Positions 6,994 to 13,211 of a DNA stretch of 17,556 bases are shown piece after piece. Both the position numbers and the translations under genes were made by a program. How positions within the stretch are numbered: position 1 is the stretch's first letter; every line of letters starts with the position of its first letter. The notes below the pieces were generated by a model. It ran no database searches. It was given only the letters and a program-made list of their open reading frames with translations, and was not told the origin of the DNA. The stretch is taken from the NCBI GenBank assembly GCA_002394165.1, contig DGTA01000104.1, forward strand, positions 1 to 17,556, in the 5' to 3' direction. The DNA comes from Lachnospiraceae bacterium UBA4348. GTDB taxonomy: Bacteria; Bacillota; Clostridia; Lachnospirales; Lachnospiraceae.

Positions 6994-7260
6994 TGTCAGA
7001 AGGACAGTCCTTTCAAAGAGGTATAGCTGACAACAAAGAACAGATTCTTAAGGATCTTCAGCTTAGGCCGCCGCTGCAGAAAGTGCGAGCATAGCGGACG
7101 CATTCGGAGCACTGTCTGAGCGTTCGTAAGAACGCGAGTTTGCGTAGAATGCGTCTGATAAGCGGCGCAGCACTTTCAAATAGCGGCAACTGGCTGAAGA
7201 TCCTTTGAATCTGTCTTTTGTTGTTAATAATACTTCTTCAAGGACTGTCCCCCTGTCAGA
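6994..7260. repeat. Long imperfect hairpin B (about 267 bases)
   Basis: Nested pairings run from the ends to a tip: GGACAGTCCTT (7002-7012) with AAGGACTGTCC (7240-7250); AGGATCTTCAGC (7051-7062) with GCTGAAGATCCT (7193-7204), extended outward by near-matching ACAACAAA and TTTTGTTGT segments; CCGCTGCAGAAAGTGC with GCACTTTCAAATAGCGG; GGACGCATTC with GAATGCGTCT; and an apical GCGTTC (7120-7125), GTAA loop, GAACGC (7130-7135). The loop matches a GNRA tetraloop. The rod-like form is similar to hairpin A and its ends carry the same GGACAGTCC motif. Confidence 0.8.
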
Positions 7261-7261
7261 A

Positions 7262-8338
7262 TCAGCTTCGCGAAAGGTAATCCACCATCATCGCCGCATA
7301 GTCCGATGCAAACACCGGATCATCGATCATTTCTTCCTGCACTTCAAAATAGTGAAGCCCGTCATGCTCTTTCCTGCGGAATGCCGGCTGGTATATTTTA
7401 TCCGGCTGGGGAAGGAAGACCCCCTGTTTTCTTACATAGCAGTTCCAGGCTTTCGCTTTCTCCCGGTATTGGGAATTCACGCTCATTGCCACGCTTTTAT
7501 GGATCGCCATGTCTTCGACCGGCAGGTAGTAATAGTTTTTCCAGTCAGGGAAGTAATAGCGCAGTTCTTCATTAAGGAACGGGATCGTCAGGACTGCGCG
7601 TCCTTTTTCTGCATCTAAACAGGTGCCCGTCTTTTCGCATCTCAAAAATACCTGATGCGGAAGCTCATTGGGGAAATCCAGTGTCATTATAAAAGAGTCA
7701 TCCTTAAGATGTCCCTCCCACTCGCTCTTTTCCACCAGCGGCAGATATGCGTAAAGACCTGTCACCAGCAGCATGCCGTCCACATCCTCGCCGTTATGGA
7801 GAAGCAGCGCCTGCTGCCGTTCATCTCCTCCCTCTTTCACCCAGTCCCGGTAGACGCTGATCAGCTGGCCGCCGTCGAAAATATCTTCACGGTCCGTTCC
7901 CATAAACCGCTCGAGTGATTTCTGGTTCATATGAGGCATCTTCAGAAGCTTCCTGAGCGGCCGGACGTTCAGGTATATGTCCTCACTCTCCATACTGCGG
8001 ATCTTCGTCTCAAGGCCGTATTTTTCTTCTTTTTCAAGAATGTATGGAATATCGAAGTGATTTCCGTTAAAATGAATAAGAGACGTATATGGTTTCAGAT
8101 AAGCATCGAATGTCCGGATCAGCGCCGCCTCTTCCTGAGGGCGCTCGGCCATCCACTGTGTGATCTGCCAGGAGCCGTCGCGGAGGCGATGGGCAGCCCC
8201 GATCAGGTAAAGATGGGAATACGCCGCCTTCAGGCCGGTCGTTTCTATATCAAAGAAGACCGCTCTGTCGGGGTCGATCCCACGGCTGACGAGAAAACGG
8301 TCCGGATTATAAGCTGCTTTCTTTTGTAATGTGATCAT
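7262..8338 (-). CDS. yprB: YprB-like ribonuclease H-fold exonuclease
   Basis: A 358-residue protein with an N-terminal DEDD-type exonuclease domain of the RNase H-like superfamily, as in Bacillus YprB. Acidic motifs are visible: D30 and E32 in FFDIETTG, D96 in FNGNHFDIPYI, and a later HNGEDVDGM segment in the place of the third motif. The C-terminal half (from about residue 200) resembles the uncharacterised extension seen in this family. The role is uncertain; nucleic-acid processing or repair is likely. The start at 8338 is an ATG behind AAGGGGTGA; a TTG eight codons upstream has no site. The gene is divergent from the nucleotidyltransferase, 106 bases away, and its stop nearly touches the palindromic composite. 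Confidence 0.8.
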   Translation of the reverse strand: MITLQKKAAYNPDRFLVSRGIDPDRAVFFDIETTGLKAAYSHLYLIGAAHRLRDGSWQITQWMAERPQEEAALIRTFDAYLKPYTSLIHFNGNHFDIPYILEKEEKYGLETKIRSMESEDIYLNVRPLRKLLKMPHMNQKSLERFMGTDREDIFDGGQLISVYRDWVKEGGDERQQALLLHNGEDVDGMLLVTGLYAYLPLVEKSEWEGHLKDDSFIMTLDFPNELPHQVFLRCEKTGTCLDAEKGRAVLTIPFLNEELRYYFPDWKNYYYLPVEDMAIHKSVAMSVNSQYREKAKAWNCYVRKQGVFLPQPDKIYQPAFRRKEHDGLHYFEVQEEMIDDPVFASDYAAMMVDYLSRS

Positions 8339-8444
8339 AAAAAGATCACCCCTTTTCTGCAATATTATGAAGCTTTTCTAAGTCTGAAACCACTCTATCA
8401 CAGATTCCCGGAGATAACAAACATCCCCGGTACAGGAGGACAGT

Positions 8445-9359
8445 ATGAACAAACCAGTACTCGTAATCATGGCAGCCGGCATGGGAAGCCGGTTTGGCGG
8501 AATGAAACAGATCACCCCGGTGGATGACCACGGTCATATCCTGATGGATTTCTCATTATATGATGCAAGACTGGCCGGATTTGAGAAGGTTGTCTTTATC
8601 ATCCGGAAAGAACATGAAGCCGTGTTCAGGGAAAGCATCGGCGACCGTATCGCCGAAAAGATGGAAGTAGCCTATGCCTTCCAGGATCTGAACGATCTTC
8701 CCGAAGGCTATACAGTCCCCGAAGGCAGGGAAAAGCCCTGGGGAACCGCGCACGCGGTGCTGAGCGCCAGAAAGATCATCGACAGCCCGTTCGCCGTCCT
8801 CAATGCCGATGACTATTACGGACGCGCGGCCTTCCAGATCATCTATGAGTATCTCGCCTCCGCACGCGATGACGATAAATTCCGCTACGCCATGGTCGGC
8901 TATCAGCTGGGCATGACACTGACAGAGAGCGGCCATGTCGCCCGCGGCGTCTGTGAAGTCGATGAGAATGGTTACCTCCGGAAAGTAACCGAACGCACAA
9001 AAATAATGAAAACTCCCGAGGGAGCCGCTTATCTTGGTGACGACGAACAGACCTGGATCCCCATCGATCCGGCCAGCACCGTCTCCATGAACTTCTGGGG
9101 ATTTACGAAAAGCTATATGAGCGCACTTGAAAAAGAGTTCCCCGCCTTTCTGGAGGCAAACCTGCCGCAGAACCCTCTCAAATGTGAGTACTATCTCCCC
9201 TACGTGGTCGACTGCCTGCTCCGGTCTGACAAGGCCACAGTGCAGGTCCTGAAGACACCCGACCGCTGGTTCGGCATGACCTACCGCGAAGACCGTCAGA
9301 TGGTGGAGGATCACATCCGCCAGTACCAGGAGAGCGGGTACTATCCGAAAGAGTTCTGA
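8445..9359 (+). CDS. NTP-transferase family nucleotidyltransferase
   Basis: A 304-residue protein with the sugar-phosphate nucleotidyltransferase fold. The nucleotide-binding signature MAAGMGSRFGGMKQ (9-22) and a metal-binding LNADDYYG (119-126, D122 and D123) are clear; PWGTAHAVL (98-106) is the usual substrate loop. Such enzymes join a sugar phosphate or a related phosphate to an NTP to make an activated donor for cell-wall or capsule synthesis; the sugar here cannot be read from the sequence. The family is common as a single gene in Lachnospiraceae. The ATG at 8445 follows AGGAGG by five bases. It converges on rpsA, and a bidirectional terminator lies between them. Confidence 0.85.
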   Translation: MNKPVLVIMAAGMGSRFGGMKQITPVDDHGHILMDFSLYDARLAGFEKVVFIIRKEHEAVFRESIGDRIAEKMEVAYAFQDLNDLPEGYTVPEGREKPWGTAHAVLSARKIIDSPFAVLNADDYYGRAAFQIIYEYLASARDDDKFRYAMVGYQLGMTLTESGHVARGVCEVDENGYLRKVTERTKIMKTPEGAAYLGDDEQTWIPIDPASTVSMNFWGFTKSYMSALEKEFPAFLEANLPQNPLKCEYYLPYVVDCLLRSDKATVQVLKTPDRWFGMTYREDRQMVEDHIRQYQESGYYPKEF

Positions 9360-9383
9360 TCATTGATTCGTCAGGGTGCGTAA

Positions 9384-9417
9384 AGGTGAGTCAGGAGATA
9401 TGTCCCCTGGCTCACCT
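9384..9417. repeat. 34-base near-perfect palindrome
   Basis: AGGTGAGTCAGG (9384-9395) pairs with CCTGGCTCACCT (9406-9417), twelve pairs including one G-T wobble, and pairing continues inward past one mismatch. The right arm, read on the minus strand, contains CAGGGGACA, the same core as the ends of the composite element at 6542-7260. It lies just after the nucleotidyltransferase stop and before the terminator, and looks like a single REP-type unit. Confidence 0.65.
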
Positions 9418-9423
9418 GACTCA

Positions 9424-9459
9424 TAAAAAAAGCACTGCATCATCTGCAGTGCTCTTTTT
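9424..9459. terminator. Bidirectional rho-independent terminator
   Basis: A perfect nine-pair stem AGCACTGCA (9431-9439) / TGCAGTGCT (9445-9453) with loop TCATC. On the plus strand it is followed by C and five T; on the minus strand by six T and more. It can end both the nucleotidyltransferase transcript and the ispH-rpsA transcript. Confidence 0.9.
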
Positions 9460-9487
9460 AATGTCTGTTATTCAGCTTTCTGACGGA

Positions 9488-10708
9488 TTACTCTTCCACC
9501 GGAGCTTCTTCAGCAGCCTCGGCTACATCCTGAGCAACCTCTTCAGCAGCGATCTCTTCAGCTGCCTCAGCAGCACCCTGCTCAACAAACTCATCGTTTG
9601 CTTCGTCAGAGTAAACCGGAACATCCTCTTCCTCAGCGGGAGCGGCCTTCGGAGCAGCGTTCTCGAGAGCCTTCATGCTCAGGTTGATCTTGCGGTCAGC
9701 CTCGTTGAAATCAACGATCTTGGCAGTGATGATCTGACCTGTCTTAAGAACGTCAGAGGGTTTCTCCACGCGGGTGTGGGAGATCTGAGAAACATGAAGC
9801 AGAGCATCAACGCCCGGCTCAAGCTCAACGAAAGCACCAAAATCAGTCATACGGGCAACACGGCCGGTAATGATGGTATCCTTCGCGAACTTCTCAGCAG
9901 CATTGTTCCAGGGATTGCTCTCCGGGAACTTAAGGCTCAGAGCGATCTTCTCGCCGTTGATGTCTTTAATCAGAACAGTAAGCTTTTCTCCGACTTTGAA
10001 GACCTTCTTCGGATTCTCAACATGACCCCAGCTCATCTCAGAGATGTGAAGCAGGCCGTCTGCGCCGCCCAGGTCGATGAACGCGCCGAAATCGGTAACG
10101 TTCTTGACAACACCTTCAAGCACATCGCCGACTGCGATGCGGGCGAACAGCTCTTCCTGGAGTTTTTTCTTTCTCTCGACAAGAATCTGCTTGCGGTCGC
10201 CGATGATGCGTCTTCTTCTGGGATTGAACTCAGTGATAACGAATTCGATCTCCTGACCGGCATACTTCTCAAGATTCTTCTCGTAGGAGTCAGAAACCAG
10301 ACTGGCGGGGATGAAGACTCTGGACTCTTCCACAACTGCGATCAGGCCGCCGTTAAGCACCTGAACGACCGGTGCGGTAAGGATCTCATGAGACTCAAGA
10401 GCTTCCTCAAGACGCTTATTGCCTTTCTCCGCGGCAAGCCGCTTGTAGGTAAGGAGGGTCTGGCCTTCGCCGTCGTTAACCTTAACGACCTTCGCTTCCA
10501 GCGTGTCCCCAACATGAATCAGCTCACGCAGGTCGACATTAGGATCATTGGTGTACTCATTCTTTGTGATGATACCATCAGCTTTGCAGCCGATGTTAAG
10601 GATGATCTCATCCTCTTTCACATCAATGACCGTGCCTTCCACTATGTCCCCGTTACGAACTGTCTTACATGTCTCGTCCAGCATTTGTTCAAAACTCATT
10701 TCCTGCAT
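9488..10708 (-). CDS. rpsA: Ribosomal protein S1 homologue, four S1 domains
   Basis: A 406-residue RNA-binding protein with four S1 (OB-fold) domains at about 19-95, 107-180, 192-261 and 276-350. The last two have the classic VTDFGAFIDL...GLLHISEMSW and MTDFGAFVEL...ALLHVSQISH patterns. The tail (351-406) is rich in Glu and Ala. Four-domain S1 proteins are typical of low-GC Gram-positives and are shorter than the six-domain E. coli protein; they assist mRNA binding but may not be a stable 30S subunit. The ATG at 10708 has AGGAGG ten bases upstream. The gene overlaps the end of ispH by 13 bases in another frame. A strong terminator follows. Confidence 0.93.
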   Translation of the reverse strand: MQEMSFEQMLDETCKTVRNGDIVEGTVIDVKEDEIILNIGCKADGIITKNEYTNDPNVDLRELIHVGDTLEAKVVKVNDGEGQTLLTYKRLAAEKGNKRLEEALESHEILTAPVVQVLNGGLIAVVEESRVFIPASLVSDSYEKNLEKYAGQEIEFVITEFNPRRRRIIGDRKQILVERKKKLQEELFARIAVGDVLEGVVKNVTDFGAFIDLGGADGLLHISEMSWGHVENPKKVFKVGEKLTVLIKDINGEKIALSLKFPESNPWNNAAEKFAKDTIITGRVARMTDFGAFVELEPGVDALLHVSQISHTRVEKPSDVLKTGQIITAKIVDFNEADRKINLSMKALENAAPKAAPAEEEDVPVYSDEANDEFVEQGAAEAAEEIAAEEVAQDVAEAAEEAPVEE

Positions 10709-11544
10709 TGTTTTGAAACCTCCTCAATAAGATTATAGGGGGTCGATGCCCCTGCTGTAATACCCACGTAACCCACGGATGGCAATAGTGATAAGTCAAG
10801 ATCAGCTAATGTCTGTATGTAGTATGTCTGACTACATTTCTCTTTGCAAATTTCAAATAATTTCTGCGTGTTGGAGCTGTTTTTCCCACCTATTACAATC
10901 ATTACATCTGCCTTTCCGGCAAGTTCAGCAGCTTCCTTCTGGCGTTCTTCTGTTGCGTTACATATGGTATTCAGAATACAGTCTCTATCATATCGCAACA
11001 AATGAAGAATTTCAACTAATTTGTCAAATTTCTTAGAATTAAATGTCGTTTGAGATACAATGCATAAAGGCTTGTCGTTTTCCCGGACGAACGCAGATGC
11101 CTGCTGTTCGTTTTCGATCACAGTCACAGGCGTTACCGACCATCCGCAGATTCCTTCCACCTCAGGATGCTCCCTGCTGCCGATCACGACGATCTGAAAT
11201 CCCTCTTCACTCTTCTCTCTGACAATTTTGTGAATTTTCTTTACAAAAGGACAGGTCGCATCGACCATCTTCAAGCCCTGTTTCCCGATCAGGTCGCAGA
11301 TCTCCTTCTCCACGCCGTGAGACCGGATGATCACGGTTCCTTCCTTCAGCTCCTCCAGTTCCTGCTTCGAGCGGATCACACTGATCCCGCGCGCCTCCAG
11401 GTCCCTGACGACCATCTCATTATGGATGATCGGCCCATAGGTATACACCTTTCCCTGCGCCTTTGAAGACTGATCATAGCATGTCTCCACTGCCCGGCGC
11501 ACCCCAAAGCAGAAACCCGCTGTTTTTGCTGTGACAACCTGCAT
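10696..11544 (-). CDS. ispH: 4-hydroxy-3-methylbut-2-enyl diphosphate reductase
   Basis: A 282-residue IspH (LytB), the last enzyme of the MEP isoprenoid pathway, converting HMBPP to IPP and DMAPP. The three cysteines that hold the 4Fe-4S cluster are present: C12 (FCFGVRRAV), C98 (DATCPFV) and C195 (NTICNATEE). Substrate-binding residues H41, H76 (RSHG), E128 (HPEVEG) and the AGASTP motif near the end are also visible. The start at 11544 is chosen for GGAGG seven bases upstream; in-frame upstream codons add a tail not seen in the family. The last 13 bases overlap rpsA, whose ribosome binding site lies inside ispH. In many Clostridia the two proteins are fused; here they are separate frames. 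Confidence 0.95.
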   Translation of the reverse strand: MQVVTAKTAGFCFGVRRAVETCYDQSSKAQGKVYTYGPIIHNEMVVRDLEARGISVIRSKQELEELKEGTVIIRSHGVEKEICDLIGKQGLKMVDATCPFVKKIHKIVREKSEEGFQIVVIGSREHPEVEGICGWSVTPVTVIENEQQASAFVRENDKPLCIVSQTTFNSKKFDKLVEILHLLRYDRDCILNTICNATEERQKEAAELAGKADVMIVIGGKNSSNTQKLFEICKEKCSQTYYIQTLADLDLSLLPSVGYVGITAGASTPYNLIEEVSKQCRK

Positions 11545-11583
11545 CTGATAACCTCCATGCAGCATAAAATAAGGAATGATCCT

Positions 11584-11634
11584 CATAAATGATGCCTTTT
11601 GATAACAAGCCTCTGCCATTTTGGATCATTTATG
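11584..11634. repeat. Inverted repeat in the ispH upstream region
   Basis: CATAAATGAT (11584-11593) and ATCATTTATG (11625-11634) are a perfect ten-base inverted repeat, 40 to 90 bases upstream of the ispH start codon. It could be a leader hairpin or operator for ispH-rpsA. No convincing promoter for ispH was found; the best match (TTGTAA, 16 bases, CATAAA, minus strand, overlapping this repeat) is weak. Confidence 0.35.
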
Positions 11635-11700
11635 GTATTCAACATGTTGCTTACAATATGTTAATGGCGTTATTTCGGCATATTTACGGTATATTTTTGC

Positions 11701-11729
11701 TTGACACCTTTCATTCACGCTCTTACAAT
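11701..11729 (+). promoter_or_regulatory. Sigma-A-type promoter of the Uma2-family gene
   Basis: A consensus TTGACA (11701-11706), 17-base spacer and TACAAT (11724-11729). The expected start near 11736 leaves a leader of about 74 bases. This gives the inserted plus-strand gene transcription independent of, and opposed to, the surrounding minus-strand block. Confidence 0.75.
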
Positions 11730-11809
11730 TATGATCAAGTCCTTGCCTGGCGGCTTCCACAACCTGCAGACATGAAAACGTTTATGTAAGAAAGGAGTGA
11801 CCTGAATCC

Positions 11810-12463
11810 ATGAAGAACCCGCAAAATCCTGTTCCCGGGGACAGTTCCTTCGATTACTCTTTCCTGGTCGGCGAACCTCGCCCCGGCTATAAGCTCAATC
11901 AGCTGGGAGGCCCTTACACGATCAGGGACTATGATGCCCTCCCCGAAGAGATCCGCGTTGAACTCATCGACGGCATTTTCTATGATATATCCGCCCCATC
12001 CGTCCTGCACCAGGCGATCTGCGGTTATATCCATTATCAGCTTTTCAACTTTCGTATGCAAAGCGGCCGATCCTGTTTCCCCATGATCTCACCCTTGGAT
12101 GTTCAGCTCGACCGGGATGACAAGACCGTTGTTCAGCCCGATGTGATCATCATCTGCGACATGAATAAGGTCATCGGCAGAGGTATCTTCGGCGCCCCGG
12201 AATTTATTCTGGAAGTGCTCTCTCCCTCCACGCGCACAAAGGACCTCGGGATCAAGTTCAAAAAATATAAAGCTGCCGGTGTGCTGGTATACTGGCTGAT
12301 CGATCCCGAAGAAAAGACACTCACCCAGTACGACTTCCGGGCCGGATCATCCCCTGTCGTCTATGATTTCAACGCATCGGTTCCTGTACTCGTCTGGGAC
12401 GGAGAATGCCGTATTGATCTGGCCGAAATGGAAAAAGGCATTGCCGTTTTCCGGGACAGGTGA
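11810..12463 (+). CDS. Uma2-family PD-(D/E)XK nuclease-fold protein
   Basis: A 217-residue protein of the Uma2 family (DUF820), a restriction-endonuclease-like fold frequent in many copies in some bacteria and of unknown biological role. The core residues can be seen: E51 in VELIDG, D111 in VVQPDVIIIC, E135 in EFILEVLSPST, and K149/K151 in IKFKKYK, followed by the family's GVLVYWLIDPE. The N-terminal 25 residues are not conserved-looking. A GGAG lies 12 bases before the ATG at 11810, a slightly long gap. Its TGA stop abuts the cmk stop tail to tail, with no bases between, forming TGATCA. It splits an otherwise minus-strand block and has its own promoter, so it looks like a later insertion. 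Confidence 0.87.
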   Translation: MKNPQNPVPGDSSFDYSFLVGEPRPGYKLNQLGGPYTIRDYDALPEEIRVELIDGIFYDISAPSVLHQAICGYIHYQLFNFRMQSGRSCFPMISPLDVQLDRDDKTVVQPDVIIICDMNKVIGRGIFGAPEFILEVLSPSTRTKDLGIKFKKYKAAGVLVYWLIDPEEKTLTQYDFRAGSSPVVYDFNASVPVLVWDGECRIDLAEMEKGIAVFRDR

Positions 12464-13132
12464 TCACTCCATCCGCTCTCTGGCCAGTGAAACGATCCTC
12501 TGCGTCACCTCTTCAATACTCATATAAGAGCTGTCCACCAGGATGGCATCCTCAGCCTGCTTAAGCGGGGCAATATCGCGGTTCATATCCCGCCAGTCGC
12601 GCTCGCGGATCTCCTTTTCGATCTTTGCCAGATCACACTCCTCGCCTTTCGCGCAAAGCTCGTCATAGCGTCTTTTGGCACGCACCTCCACGCTTGCCGT
12701 GAGATAGATCTTCAGCGGCGCGTCCGGCAGGATCATCGTGCCGATGTCCCGGCCGTCCATGATGAGGTCATACTTTGCCGCCACGTCACGCTGAAGAGAC
12801 AGCAGCTTGGCACGAACCGGACTTTTTGCCGATGACAGGCTCGCCATATTTCCCACTTCTTCACGGCGCAGCTGACCGGTCACATCTTTTCCGTCAAGGT
12901 ACATAAGCTGTACGCCATCCTGATAGACAGCTTCCACCTTCATCGCATCCAGATCCCGCTGCAGCGCAGCCTCATCCTCAATATCCGTCCCGGCTGCGAC
13001 CAGGCCCAGTGCCAGTGTCCGGTACATGGCGCCAGTATCCACATACATGAAGCCAAGTTCCCCTGCTGCTTTCTTTGCGATAGTGCTTTTGCCCGCTCCG
13101 GCAGGCCCGTCGATTGCAATATTAAATGCCAT
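12464..13132 (-). CDS. cmk: Cytidylate kinase
   Basis: A 222-residue (d)CMP kinase, which phosphorylates CMP and dCMP with ATP in pyrimidine nucleotide synthesis and salvage. The P-loop GPAGAGKST is at 9-17, YVDTGAMYRTL at 30-40 and DGRDIGT at 126-132; the R-rich lid (RRYDEL, RERDWRD) follows. The start at 13132 has AAGGAG six bases upstream; an ATG six codons earlier overlaps that site. In related bacteria cmk stands between the HI0933-type flavoprotein and ispH, as it would here without the Uma2 gene. It has a possible promoter of its own 79 bases downstream of the flavoprotein gene. Confidence 0.95.
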   Translation of the reverse strand: MAFNIAIDGPAGAGKSTIAKKAAGELGFMYVDTGAMYRTLALGLVAAGTDIEDEAALQRDLDAMKVEAVYQDGVQLMYLDGKDVTGQLRREEVGNMASLSSAKSPVRAKLLSLQRDVAAKYDLIMDGRDIGTMILPDAPLKIYLTASVEVRAKRRYDELCAKGEECDLAKIEKEIRERDWRDMNRDIAPLKQAEDAILVDSSYMSIEEVTQRIVSLARERME

Positions 13133-13163
13133 GATAAACTCCTTTTTCATAAGTTTTCAATAA

Positions 13164-13199
13164 CTTCTCTTATTATAAGGGAAGATGAGAAAATAACAA
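13164..13199 (-). promoter_or_regulatory. Possible cmk promoter overlapping a palindrome
   Basis: On the minus strand, TTGTTA (13199-13194), a 16-base spacer and TATAAT (13177-13172). The -10 box lies in an inverted repeat CTTCTCTTA (13164-13172) / TAAGGGAAG (13176-13184), nine pairs with one G-T, which might be an operator or a leader hairpin. Confidence 0.5.
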
Positions 13200-13211
13200 C
13201 CTGATCGGCTT

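Larger units (their letters stand above)
6542..7260. repeat. 719-base non-coding palindromic composite between two convergent stop codons
   Basis: No credible gene lies here; reading frames are compositionally odd and lack ribosome binding sites. The outer ends are inverted repeats: TCTGACAGGGGACGGTTCC (6542-6560) and, on the other strand, TCTGACAGGGGGACAGTCC (7260-7242). The left end starts directly after the deacetylase TGA and the right end stops one base short of the yprB-like stop. Three nested inverted-repeat systems fill the inside, listed separately. A 12-base direct repeat CCGTGCGCGGTG occurs at 6564-6575 and 6865-6876, flanking the first hairpin. The layout suggests a REP/MITE-like composite mobile element; a long structured non-coding RNA is an alternative. 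Confidence 0.8.

Noticed and set aside
6542..7260. CRISPR array
   Set aside because: Repeats are inverted and nested, not regularly spaced direct repeats with unique spacers.
9386..10738. 450-codon plus-strand reading frame opposite rpsA
   Set aside because: It is the complement of the clear four-domain S1 gene and shows no independent start signal or motif.
11820..11850. GGGGACAGTTCCTT in the 5' end of the Uma2 gene, resembling the composite element's ends
   Set aside because: Similarity is short, lies in coding sequence and has no palindromic partner nearby; chance cannot be excluded.
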